DNA of 64,000 nt from positions 40,424-104,423 of the forward strand of contig JAFMOC010000720.1 of NCBI GenBank assembly GCA_019802505.1, read 5' to 3'. A model generated the notes under the pieces. It saw only the letters and a list, made by a program, of their open reading frames with translations, did no database searches and was not told the origin of the DNA. Positions 43,530-54,840 of this stretch are shown one piece after another. The DNA is from Corydoras sp. C115 (Eukaryota > Chordata > Actinopteri > Siluriformes > Callichthyidae). Numbering within the stretch: the stretch's first letter is position 1; every line of letters starts with the position of its first letter. Both the position numbers and the translations under genes were made by a program.

Positions 43530-43882
43530 TCCATCCATCCATTATCTTCCACTTTATCCTCTACTAGGGTCGTGGGGGGGTTCCCCATGCCCATCCAGGG
43601 GAGAACGTTTCGGGCGCTGTATCAGATACACCCAGGACAGGGCGCAAATCTATCACTGGGCACAAACACAGACACACACACAATCACACTCTATATGGGG
43701 CAATTTGGAGAATTCAATTGATTTGATCCATGTTTTTGGACTGTGGGAGGAAACCGGAGAACTCTGAGGAAACCCACATGGACACGGGAGAGACATGGAA
43801 ACTCCACCCAGATTGGGATTTGAACCGGGAATCCCTAGCGCTGAGAGGAGAACGCCAACCACTAAGCCACCGTGCCTACGCC
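43530..43882 (-). mobile_element. V-SINE, probable TSD
   Basis: ccatccatccattatcttcc tail to ccaccgtgccta head. Possible duplication TACCACTAATG (43519-43529) / TACCACCAATG (43883-43893), one mismatch. Confidence 0.9.
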
Positions 43883-43893
43883 TACCACCAATG

Positions 43894-44168
43894 CAAGCGT
43901 GATATTGCTGAATGAGTTAAAAGGTTCTGTTACTGATGATATTTAATTAAAGAGGTTTAATGATTATTACTCTCATGTGTGTGACCCAAACTAATTAGCA
44001 TTAAGGCTTCAACGGGTGAAAATTGGAGGAAGAAGTGGACCTAGAATGCTTTGCTTAATTTCTTAGAACCCATATAAACAGTAAACTTTAACAGTTCAGA
44101 ACGGATATTAGATTGACTTCGTGCTCATGAACTTGGAACGAAAACTCAACTCCTTCAACTTTCTTTCA
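43894..44168. other. Intergenic, no feature
   Basis: Unique AT-rich sequence. Confidence 0.4.
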
Positions 44169-44577
44169 GTACAGTCAAACGTTCGGACACTCACCATATA
44201 GATAGACTTTGTAGTTTGACAATTACAGACTGTAGTTCTTTATTGTTGTTAGTCCCCTCTTGGTTCCGTGTTCTCTATTGGTCAGGAGCATCACAGAACA
44301 GGTATCATTTAGGTGCTGTAGTTTCATTTCTTCACCTCAGTGACACTGCTGGGATAAGAATAATGCACCGACCAAATAATCCCTGCTCTGTGGGGGTACT
44401 ATTGGGGTTTTGATCATTAGAACAGAGTACAGAGTAGGTACTGTAGTCCACAAACAGCTGGACTACAGTCTGGAATTGGAGAACTACAAAGTCCATCTTT
44501 ACATTAAGTGGAACTGAGAACATGGTCAATAAGTGGAACAAAAGGGGGCGTGTCCAAACATCTGACTGGTACTGTAC
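44169..44577. mobile_element. Foldback MITE, single unit with Tc1-like ends
   Basis: Left end tacagtcaaacgttcggac; right end gtgtccaaacatctgactgg / tactgta. Long arms pair (gactttgtag ... ctacaaagtc). TA at both ends fits a Tc1/mariner-type target. No transposase. Confidence 0.82.
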
Positions 44578-45061
44578 CTCACAAGTTTTTTTTCACTACA
44601 GTGAAACATCACACAGCAAAAACTGGAAAAAATGATTCACACATGTAGAATCTGTGTTGTTCTGCTTATAAATCTTGTGTCTCTATTCTGTCCTCTGTTT
44701 TAAACGTTACCCAAATATTTATAGTGGCAGCACTTTGTTCTAATGATGTTCATTGATTAAAAGCTATTTAATGATTGAATTTTTGAACAATGTCATATTG
44801 ACGGTATTCTGGATCATGGAAAATAGAGCACACTAGTGGAGAAGTGCTGTATTGCAGGGTGGTACCATCCCTTCCCATATCATGGGCTCACTTTGAAAAT
44901 TTGCAGCGATGCAGAAAACAAAACTACCTTTAAACATTATCGTCATGCACTCGCACTAATGTGACCAAAGGGACATTCATAAATGTACATTTAAAAATAG
45001 TAACCAAATAAAGCCCTCAATTATGAATCATACAAACTTTTAAATGTATTATAACATTTTA
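44578..45061. other. Intergenic, no feature
   Basis: AT-rich unique sequence. Confidence 0.4.
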
Positions 45062-45341
45062 TGGCGGCACGGTGGCTTAGCATGTTCTCCTCTCAGCGCT
45101 AGGGATTCCCGGTTCGAATCCCCATCTGGGTGGAGTTTCCATGTTCTCCCCATTCTACGGTTTCCTCCCACAGTCCCAAAAACATGGACAAAGTCAAATG
45201 AATTCTCAAATGAATTGCCCCCATATAGAGTGTGTGCCCAGCGATGGATTGGCGTCCTGTCATGGGTGTATCTGCCACAGCGCCCGAGACGTTCTCCCCG
45301 GGATCACCCCCCCCCGCGCCGGAGATAATGGATGGATGAAT
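45062..45341 (+). mobile_element. V-SINE copy, several deletions
   Basis: ggcggcacggtggcttagcatg to gagataatggatgg; missing part of the V-domain and of the GTGTGTCTG block. Confidence 0.88.
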
Positions 45342-45668
45342 GTGGTTAGCATGTTCTCCTCTCAGCTCTAGGGATTCCCGGTTCTGAATCTCAATCTGGG
45401 TGGAGTTTCCATGTTCCTCCCGTGTCCGCCTGGGTTTCCTCCGGGTTCTCCGGTTTCCTCCCACAGTCCAAAAACATGGAACAAGTAAATTAAGTTCTCC
45501 AAATTGCCCCATATAGAGTGTGTTTGTGTGAGTGAGTGTGTGCCCAGCGAAAGATTGGCGTCCGGTCCTGGGTGTATCTGCCCAGCGCCCGGAAATTTCT
45601 CCCCTGGATGGGCATGGGGAACCCCCCCCCCCTAATATAGGATAAAGCGGAAGATAATGGATGGATAA
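45342..45668 (+). mobile_element. V-SINE copy, head-truncated, tandem with previous
   Basis: Begins tggttagcatgttctcc and ends gataatggatggat. Confidence 0.9.
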
Positions 45669-46308
45669 CATTTTTACCTGATAATATAACTGCATTAAAT
45701 GTTAATATTAATAATCCATTTAAAAGCTCAGTGTAAAAGAATCGGCTGGATTTTCTTTAACCCAATTAATGACGGTGTTGCTACACACCCCAAAAATAGA
45801 TGACCGGCCGTTCAGATCCTCCTGTGATTCATTCGGTATCGAATCAGCTCAGTTTAGAGCCACGGTCTCTTTTTAAACAGATGCTCACATACGCAGCAGC
45901 TGCGTGAGATCCTCTTTCATCAGCGGATGATTTGGAGAACTTTAGGGAACGATTTCCCAAAATCTCAGTCACACTTTAAACATTTCCCTTTTCATGTTCA
46001 CAGCTCAGAATGATCTCCGAACACTTGGCACGAGTTGTTGGAGTCTCATAAACTGCACATGGTCCTCGGGTAAATAAGGATTCACTCTGCATTACTCTAT
46101 GCATTAGCTAATTGCTTCAGTATGGACGAGGAAACAGATTTTATCACTTCACTGACGAGCCCTATGAACTTTCTTGGGTCTTTTGTTTGCGCTACACCAT
46201 TATTCATATTGCAGGTGTAATCTGTGATGTCAGCCGGTGCAGTTATATGATCACAGATGGCTGGGGTTTAATTAACTGTGTGAACGTGAGGCTCTGTCTG
46301 TGTGCAGT
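45669..46308. other. Intergenic unique block, candidate conserved non-coding DNA
   Basis: SINE-free. The stretch 46,085-46,250 (gcattagctaattgcttcag, gctacaccattattcatatt, ctgtgatgtcagccgg) is dense in TAAT-type and CRE-like words with no coding frame. Confidence 0.35.
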
Positions 46309-46410
46309 CTGCTCATTATTCTCACTCCTAACGAAGAGACGCTCAGTTACATCAAGGGTTTGAAGTTTTAAAGGTCATATATATATATATATATATACAT
46401 ATGTATATAT
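46309..46410. repeat. Segmental duplication, copy 1
   Basis: ctgctcattattctcactcc, cgctcagttacatcaaggg, tttgaagttt and a TA run, repeated at 48,779-48,890. Both are followed by a minus-strand V-SINE and another TA run. Confidence 0.88.
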
Positions 46411-46551
46411 ATCCATCCATCCATCATCTTCCGCTTTATCCTCTACTAGGGTCATGGTGGGGTTCCTCATGACCATCCAGGGGAGAACGTTTCGGGCGCT
46501 GGGCAGTTACACCCAGGACAGGGCGTCAATCTATCGCTGGGCACACATTCA

Positions 46552-46585
<34 letters not shown>

Positions 46586-46767
46586 ATATGGGGCAATTTG
46601 GAGAATTCCATTGATTTGATCCATGTCTTTGGACTGTGGGAGGAAATCGGAGAACCCGGAGGAAACCCACGTGGACACAGGGAGAACATGGAGACTCCAC
46701 CCAGATTGGGATTCGAACCGGGAATCCCTAGTACTGAGAGGAGAACGTGCTAACAACTAAGCCACCG

Positions 46768-46770
<3 letters not shown>
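46411..46770 (-). mobile_element. V-SINE inside duplicated block, copy 1
   Basis: ccatccatccatcatcttcc tail to ccaccgtgcc head; carries a (CA)n expansion at 46,554-46,581. Confidence 0.9.

Positions 46771-46849
<79 letters not shown>
46771..46849. repeat. (TA)n microsatellite
   Basis: About 39 TA units fused to the SINE head. Confidence 0.95.
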
Positions 46850-46853
<4 letters not shown>

Positions 46854-47182
46854 GATTGCAGTTATGTTTTTAATTGTTTATGTTTTTAATTGTTTTAATT
46901 GTTGTGTTAGTTTTCAACTCATTAAGACCTTGCATGATGTGAATGTGTGCATACATTTGTTTGTCTGTTTGTCTGTGATTGGTCACAGCGCCCCCACAAA
47001 ACTAATCATCACAAACAGTGATAAGAAAACAAATTAGTAGTCAGTAGTTACCAAAAAAAGACTTAAACTACAGTTTGCTTTATGTAAATAGATGGTAAAT
47101 TACCACATTGTGGCTTTTATTGACAAACGTTACACATAAAAACACATTGCAAAGTTTCTGGGGTTCTATATATAAATACATA
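46850..47182. other. Intergenic, no feature
   Basis: AT-rich unique sequence. Confidence 0.4.
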
Positions 47183-47605
47183 TCCAGTAACCAGTCAAAA
47201 GTTTGGACACGCCCCCTTTTTGATCCACTTATCATATAGATGGACTTTGTAGTTTTATAATTCCAGACTGTAGTCCATCTGTGTTCTTTGTTGTTGTTCG
47301 TCCCCTGTGGGTTCTCTGTTCTCTGTTGGTCAGGAGCATCACAGAACAGGTATCATTTGGGTGGTGGATTGTTTATTGTCAATTCTGCAGTGACACTGCT
47401 GGGATAGGAACAATACACACACCAAATAACCCCCGCTCTGTGGTGGTACTATTTGGGGTCCTGACCATTAGAGAACAGAATACACAGTATGTCCCGTAGT
47501 CCACAAACAGATGGGCTACTGTCCATCTTTACAGTAATTGGAACTGAGAACCTGGACAATAAGCAGACCAAAAAAAGGGGGCGTGTCCAAACTCCAGTGT
47601 GTTGC
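47183..47605. mobile_element. Foldback MITE copy
   Basis: Left end ccagtaaccagtcaaaagtttggac; right end gggggcgtgtccaaact. Same body as 44169-44577. Confidence 0.82.
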
Positions 47606-48778
47606 CGTCTCTCGCTCTCCGGCGCACATGCAGATTTAACAGAACACAGGACATTTACTTCGTCCTTCCATTCACAAATCAGTGTATACCCCCCCCCCCA
47701 CACACACACACTGACATACAGTTTGTTAGTTGCTTAGTTGTTTTTTTTGCTGGTCGCCTTTTTCACATTTAAATTTCCTTTTGTCGTGCGAGACTCGTCA
47801 TGTCTGATCCGCTTCCCAAAAAAAGAAATGAGCTTCGAGTGCGCTTCTTGAACCCTTTAGTTAATGTCGAGCTTTCGAGGCTGAATGGGGGAGAGAAGAA
47901 AATAGCATGATGGAACATTGCTTCGGCTTCAGTGGAAATATTTGCTCAGCACGCAGGTTGTTGCCAGTCCACTCAGAGATGAGATGCAAAAGAGAGAAAA
48001 TAAAGGAATCGGGGATGTGGGGGGGGGGAGAGACTGAGACACCTGATGTTTTATGCTTAAGGTTTAGTTTATTTATTTCTTTTGGTAATGCAGCCGGGGT
48101 GGTAGCATTTTGACAAAGCCGTCTGTGGCTTTTTCCTCAAGCTGTTACTCCGCTATACATTCCATTGCAATTTGGGCTTCTGTCAGTTGGTAAGGCCCAT
48201 TATCTCATTTCAGACATCAGCTTTGGCTTAAACGCGCCTTCTCTATCTCTCTTTTCTGTCTTGGTATGCTAGACCACAGGCTTTGTGCAAATCTGGGCAA
48301 AGCCCAACAGAATGGTAGAGCCATTAACCCAAATCAGGAGATTGGAAGGGCAGAAGAAAAGAATGCAGAAGATTTGCAACCTAATAGAGAAGCACATCGA
48401 GAACAGCATCCAGACATGGGGAGCTGCATGGATGAATGCAAAGTAAAAAGTTCTGAAGCCTTCGTTCTTCTAACGAGCCTGAGCTGCTGTCAGTCTGTAC
48501 GTGCAGCGGGGTTTTTTTTTTTTCCATCTCACACATCAGCAGCCTACTGATTCTGAAAAGGCTTTTCTGGAAGTTGTTCACTGTAAAAAGAAGCGGTTCT
48601 TGGTCTTCACAGGGCGTCAAGTCTGGAACCCTGGAGCTGTTACCTCCTCTGCTTGGGTTGGCATCAGTTCACCACTTGGATAACTCCTCATGAAATATTT
48701 GTCAACAAAATATGGAATTAATTGCTGGCGCAAACAGGAAATCTGCTCTGAATAAGTTCACCATGCCCGTCCAGGGAA
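47606..48778. other. Intergenic unique block, candidate conserved non-coding DNA
   Basis: C-run and (CA)n at about 47,690-47,710. The stretch 48,110-48,250 (gccgtctgtggctttttcc, ttccattgcaatttgggctt, ggcccattatctcatttcag) has enhancer-like texture. An open frame at 48,266-48,550 is not supported as coding. Confidence 0.35.
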
Positions 48779-48890
48779 TTCTGCTCATTATTCTCACTCC
48801 TAACCAAGAGATGCTCAGTTACAGCAAGAGTTTGAAGTTTGTAAAGGGCATTATCATGGTACATTTATTTATATATATATATATATATAT
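48779..48890. repeat. Segmental duplication, copy 2
   Basis: Matches 46,309-46,410 (ctgctcattattctcactcc, ctaaccaagagatgctcag, gagtttgaagtttg) with scattered differences. Confidence 0.88.
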
Positions 48891-49241
48891 CCATCCATCC
48901 ATCCATCCATTATCTCCCACTTTATCCTATTAGGGACGCGGGGGGGTTCCCAAGGCCCAACCAGAGGAGAACGTTTCGGGCGCTGGGCAGATACACCCAG
49001 GACAGGACGCCAATCTATCACTGGACACTCAATCACTCACACAGACACACACACTGTGTATGGGGCAATTTGGAGAACTCAATTGACTTGATCTTTGTTT
49101 TTGGACTGTTGGAGGAAACCAGAGAACCCGGAGGAAACCCACGCGGACACGGGGAGAACATGGAAACGGCACCCAGATGGGGACCGGGAATCCCTAGCGC
49201 TGAGAGGAGAACATGCTAAACACCAAGCCATCGTGCCGCCC
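48891..49241 (-). mobile_element. V-SINE inside duplicated block, copy 2
   Basis: ccatccatccatccatcc tail to ccatcgtgccgccc head, followed by a short TA run. Confidence 0.9.
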
Positions 49242-49269
49242 TATATATATATATGTATATGTTTTTCAT

Positions 49270-49425
49270 TGTTTGTGGCGGAACGTCTTGTGCCCATGGG
49301 CAGATACACCCAGGACAGGGTGCCGATCTATCACTGGGCACACCCACAATCACACAGACACACACACACACTACATTGGGGCGATTTAGATGGGGCAATT
49401 TAGAGCAACCAAGGTTCTATGTTGG
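49270..49425 (-). mobile_element. V-SINE-related fragment of the array subtype
   Basis: gggcagatacacccaggac, then gggcgatttagatggggc and aatttagagcaacc. The last two blocks match the variant body found otherwise in the 13.9-16.0 kb array. Confidence 0.75.
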
Positions 49426-49783
49426 TAGAAACACTACTGCAGTAAGAAAAACATGTTTCAGTTCCGAGCGGCCAAAAGGAAGGGGATTTGACTGATTTGT
49501 TTATTTAGATAGGTAAGTAGTGTAACGCTCCACTGTACACTCCTCACTCTCTGCAAACCTACAGCGGAGACCATATGGCTTCAGCACCCAGCATTTGTTT
49601 AGAAGGGAATAAAACCCGTCAATCGGATCATCACACAGCTGTCCGTTCACCTGCGTGTGAGCGTTTCATCCTGATCAGGTTTACCTCTCGATATCTGAAG
49701 ACGTCTTAGACACATTTATTAAAGGTCTTTATTATTATTTAATTAAAGTAATAATTTAATTTAAGTAATATTTACATACAAAC
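49426..49783. other. Intergenic, no feature
   Basis: Unique sequence; nothing recognised. Confidence 0.4.
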
Positions 49784-49795
49784 ATTGTGAGCTCA

Positions 49796-50092
49796 GGGCG
49801 GCAGGGTGGCTTAGTGGTTTAGCATGTTTCCATGTTCTCCCCGTGTCCGCGTGGGTTTCCTCCGGGTTCTCCGCTTTCCTCCCACAGTCCAAAAACATGG
49901 ATCAAGTCAATTGAGTTCTCCAAATTGCCCCCTATAGAGTGTGTCTGTGTGAGTCAGTGTGTGCCCAGTGATAGATTGGCGCGCTGTCCTGTGTGTATCT
50001 GCCCAGCACCCGAGATGTTCTCCCCGGATGGGCATGGGGAACCCCCACCGCAACCCTAGTAGAGGATAAAGCGGAGGATAATGGATGGATGG
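49796..50092 (+). mobile_element. V-SINE with 12-bp TSD and B-box deletion
   Basis: gggcggcagggtggcttagtgg joined to catgtttccatgttctcc (B box lost) to gataatggatggatgg. Flanked by ATTGTGAGCTCA (49784-49795 and 50093-50104). Confidence 0.92.
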
Positions 50093-50107
50093 ATTGTGAG
50101 CTCATCC

Positions 50108-50495
50108 TGTCAAATGGTACTTGTGGTACTGCCGGCTCTTCGGGGCGGTTCATCAGCGCCCCCTATTGTACCCTGTTTGTCATTAGTGTTGATCTGTTGC
50201 AGCTGTGTGTGTGTGTGTGTGTTCTATTGTGTAATTAGTTTTTTTGTCCTGGCAAATCTGTTTAATCCGGTTCAGCTGTGTTTTCCCATCATGTGACCTA
50301 CCTATATGTTTAAATGCACAGGCTTTCCCAATGTCCCCTGTTGGAACATTGCTCAGAGTGATGGTTGTGTCTTGTCGTGTTCTATGGCTGTTTCCCCTGG
50401 TGTCTTCTGCATTAAAGACTACTCTTAAACCTTCAACAGGCCGGATTCTGTCCTCTCCAGCCGTGGCTTCGGCTGTTTGCAACACGTCCGTAATC
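50108..50495 (+). mobile_element. Possible solo LTR
   Basis: A TATA-like tatatgtttaaatgc, then a T/G-rich stretch, attaaagac (poly(A)-signal-like) and a GC-richer end (aggccggattctgtcctc), in the order U3-R-U5. No internal region or clear target duplication found. Weak call. Confidence 0.3.
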
Positions 50496-51943
50496 CATGT
50501 CTAAACATTAACAAGCTCTCAGCGTCACCTTGTTGTCTTAACACCCCGATCAAAGAACGGCTCTCGATCCCGTAGCCCTTCTGAAATCAATAACTTCAAC
50601 ACTTTGCTCCCAAAGAATATTGGGAAAGTAATCAGCCACTTGAGATGTTTCTTTGTTGACCTTCCTTTTGTCTTAATTATAACCATCTGCCTGTTGGGAT
50701 ATGTCCCTGCAGCTTTACACGCCTAGATTGGGGAATGTTTGGTAGGTTTTTTTTTTGTGTTACCATGCACTACTAGTACTGGAATCCTCAACAAACAGCT
50801 GGTTTTAGTTTGAAATAATCAAACCGCTGCAATGAACGTCAGGTTCGGGTTAATAAACCTGGTGATCTGAAAGGTCGTTGGTTGTACCTGAGCGATTTAT
50901 ATGAATACTCTTAAAAAGCTGAACACTTAGGCAAATAGGTACTTTATAAAATTGTAGTTATTTTTATGTGAAGTGTTGTTTTCACTTTGACGATGAAACA
51001 CATATGTAAGTGCAACTGTAAAAAGGTTTTATTATAGGACGTGTGGGTTTTATGCAGCAGATTGATTGACAAAAAATTGGTTCTACATTAACATTTTTAG
51101 CAAATTCTTGTATTGCTACTCATGATCATTTGATAAGACGATAAAGTAAACTATTTTGCTTACTGTACTTACACACCCTTATACATTTAACCCATTCGGG
51201 CTGTGAAACACACAAACATGGTGACCAGCCATAGTACTTGGTGGGACCAGGAATCAAACCAGGGGACCGTCAGGTAACAAGGCTGCTTCCTTAACCACAA
51301 ACCTACGACTCCCCAATTTGCCCCGATCTGATTCAAGTACTTAGATTTGTCCCCACCCTGTTAAATTCATTTTTCTTATAGCATTATATCTGAATTTGAA
51401 CGCCTCAGCATTAAAGACCGAGTTAGGAAGATCATTCCACCCTTCAGCCGAAAATTCGTTCCGAAAAATGTGTCGAAAACCTTTTTTTGCCAATCTTATT
51501 AGCAGCAAAAATTTGATATAAGCGTCTTGATTACAGACTTAAAAAATAAATACTGGGTCTAACGAGGACCCAGATGTTCAGGAACTTTAAATACTGCAAG
51601 GGACAGACACTTCTGGGTTAAGGTTCCCGGGAGGTAAATTAGGAGTGTCATTTGCGACAGTGTTGAAAGAAGGCTGACTTTGGAAAAATAAATCGCAAAC
51701 TGGAAAATATAAAGAAAACCTTTCAACAGGACAAAAAAATGTGTAAATACGCAGGTTTGAGTGACTGAAAAATAAACCAGCGAGCGCTTGCTGAAAATGC
51801 CTCGTTATTTCATTTCGAAGTTGGACCTGAACAAGCGTAAAAGTGAAATGTCCCGGTAATACCGTCAAAAACGTACTGCTACACTGCCAAAGATCTGCAA
51901 AGCTCAAATAGTCAAATTTAAATAGTAAATTTGTTTAATAGGA
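50496..51943. other. Intergenic unique sequence
   Basis: 1.45 kb without recognised features. 50,580-50,720 (aatcaataacttcaacactt, gtcttaattataaccatctg) is another conserved-element candidate. Confidence 0.35.
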
Positions 51944-52303
51944 GGCGGCACGGTGGCTTAGTGGTCAGCACGTTCGCCTCTCAGCACTAGGGATTCCCGG
52001 TTCGAATCCCCATCTGGGTAGAGTTTCCATGTTCTCCCCGTGCCTGCGTGGGTTTCCTCCGGGTTCTCTGGTTTCCTCCCACAGTCCAAAAACATGGATC
52101 AAGTCAACTGAATTCTCAAAATTGCCCCATATAGAGTGTGTCTGTGTGAGTGAGTGTGTGTCCAGCGATGGATTGGCGCCCTGTCCTGGGTGTTTCTGCC
52201 CAGCGCCCGAGATGTTCTCCCCTGGATGGGCATGGAGAACCCCACCGCGACCCTAATAGAGGATAAAGCTGAAGATAATGAATGAATAAATGAATGAATG
52301 AGT
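51944..52303 (+). mobile_element. V-SINE, full length
   Basis: ggcggcacggtggcttagtgg with intact B box to gataatgaatgaataaatg. Confidence 0.93.
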
Positions 52304-54540
52304 ATTTAATCATTAATGGATGAACGTGGATGTAAAATGATGGCTGGATGTAAAACAATAGAATGTGCCTGATATTCAAATGTTTATTCAATGTTCTGTG
52401 GAAGTAAGCATTATTCCTGGTAAAGAAATGAACAATATAGAATTAGAATAAATGAGATACTATGCATTTGGTCATTGGATAAACATCCAGTCTCTGAAGG
52501 GGGAAAAAAACAAAAAAACAATATAACTTAACAAATTAGGAAGAATGAGAAGATCACCAGTTCCTGTTGTAACAGTCCTTAATAATTTAAAGACGTTCTG
52601 AACAATTAGCACGTTTGCCATTTGTCTGTCGATGTCTTTGCGGAGCACACATTGTCCTCGGAAACCGAACATAAAAATCGCGGTACAAAAACAGGGTAAT
52701 AAAAGACACAGGCTTAAAAAAAAAATGATTCACGCTTCGTGAGCGATTTCCTCAGAACTGTGATGTCCCTCACTGTAAAGTTCCTGGAAGATTCGAAGCA
52801 TTTTAAAATCCCCTCTTTGAAGCGCCGATGGACTCCAAGCTGACTTTTCTGACTCAGCGGTGAGACGTTCCACCCCGCAGCATCACTGAGTGGACCCGAG
52901 GGACTGGATGGGGTTGTCTGTGGGGTCGCCGGACGTGGACGGATGGTATGTACAGGTGAAGGCATGGTTTTATCCTGTAGCCTCACTATGAGACTGTTTG
53001 TTAAGCATGAAGTCATTAGGTGTGAACAGAGCGTATGCGACCTCTACTCCGGTTCTCGGGGAGTGGAACGTTCGCATGTTTCCTTGGCATAACAATAATC
53101 GCAGCGCAAACAAATACTGAGATAATACTAAAGTGGCATATTTTTTTGTTTTGTTTTGTTTTCATGAAACATAGATTTGTATCTGTTAAGTCTTGTAAAC
53201 ATCAATCGGCGTTTAATGCTCACCAGCTGAGCTTGGAACTTCAAAGCCGCCAAGTTCTGCTTCCAAGCAGGATCATGTGAGACGACGGCACTTATTACAA
53301 ACAACACTGATATCATCGTAAACTTCATCGTATGAGTCTTGAGTGCGAAAAGATGCAAACGCAGATCAGATCTGGCTGTTAGAACCTATTGATATTCTTG
53401 GTATTGATATGTTTGTTTGTCTGGAAATTAAAACCAGTGGCGTCACCTCACTGCACAACGTCCTGGCTTCGATTTCCTCTGTAAAATTTGCATGTTCTTC
53501 CCAGTTCTGCATGTTTTTTTGTGTTTTTTTTCCTGTGGGGATTTTGTTTTTTGGTGCATAACGCCTTAATGTTTGACAAGTAACTTTTTGTCCCTCGTTT
53601 TTTTCGAATATTTATTTGGAAACACATCAAAAATTACGCCTTGGAAAAAGGCTTTGGAAGTTATTAGCATCATGACATAATGCCCTGGGAGAGGCTTTAG
53701 TTTAATTGTGACAAAAATATGGCTGTATTTACAGTTTTGTAACATCTGGCTAATATGTTTACCATACCTCCTGAAATGTTTTAAAGTGAAATGACGACAC
53801 ACTATACAGTACAGAAAGTTTCTTTAAACAATCCTTATTCTTAAGCCGCGGCATCCACGAAGCTCGCCGCGGTAAACAAACCAACAAATCCAGCGAGGGC
53901 GGTTGGATGGGACGTGGTTCTCCGCCGTGCGTGGACGTAAGCGCATGGCCGGTTTCAGCGTTTGAGGAACAAACGGGACGGAGGTCTGTGGGGTGAACGC
54001 AGCACGATGTGAAGAGGGATATATTTTTCGGGATGTGATGGAATGAAAGTGCGTCTTGTGAGTCAACTTTGGATCAGAACGGCGACGTTTCGAACGCTTG
54101 ATGCAGACAGCCCTTTTTTTTTTTCCGGTTGCTGGCAGGTGATTGGTAAATTGGCAAAACGGACATATGTTTAAGACACAAAGCAGCGTTCTAATTGCAG
54201 CCACATGTCTTAATTATAGTCTTATGTTTATGATTATATCCTGACATATGTTTTAAAGATATGTCATAGCAGATGGAATTTTAAATCACGTTGTGTACAT
54301 GATGTTCCCTTTTGGTTTTTCATTAAAAAAATGTTGTTGTTTTTTAATTACTGAAATATGTTAAAACTCTGTAAACAGTTTCTTTTTTTTAATGGTTCTG
54401 TTTTATATTATAATTATAATTATACACTTTATGGAAATTAGTATTAAGTACATTACATCGACAAAGGATTTCCTTTAACCCGCCACTAGCTATAGTTTGT
54501 AATGTCTCTCTAAAAGAATTTGGAGTGTGCTTTACCCAAT
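52304..54540. other. Intergenic unique sequence, longest repeat-poor block
   Basis: 2.2 kb with no SINE and no supported gene. Short open frames on both strands show no splice-consistent coding signal. Confidence 0.4.
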
Positions 54541-54544
54541 TATC

Positions 54545-54840
54545 CGGAGTGTTTGTGAGGCCAGCCACCGAGGTCGGATGACGAGGCCTGGCTCACAATC
54601 TCAGAGCTCTTTCATCCCAGGAGTGTTGGATGAGGTTGAGTTCAGAGTTCTGAGTGTAATACGCAAGACCGTCCACACTCGACTCAGCCAGCCACGTCTT
54701 TATGGACATAACGTTGTGTACTGGGGTATAGAAAAGGTCCTTCCCCAATCGGTTTCCACAACATTAAAAATCATCTTATATACCAGAGGTAAACGAGACC
54801 GAACAGAACTCCTGAATGTAATTATTAAGAGGTTTGTCCC
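54545..54840. mobile_element. Decayed DNA transposon fragment
   Basis: Blocks gatgacgaggcctggctcac, tcatcccaggagtgttggat, gaggttgagttcagagttct and cacgtctttatggacataac resemble a common fish Tc1-like or related element. Recognised from motif memory only; the 144-codon ORF over it is not a host gene. Confidence 0.5.

Noticed and set aside
48266..48550. 94-codon frame with Glu/Asn/Gln-rich content
   Set aside because: No splice sites, no recognisable homologue; ends in a T-run. More consistent with non-coding sequence.
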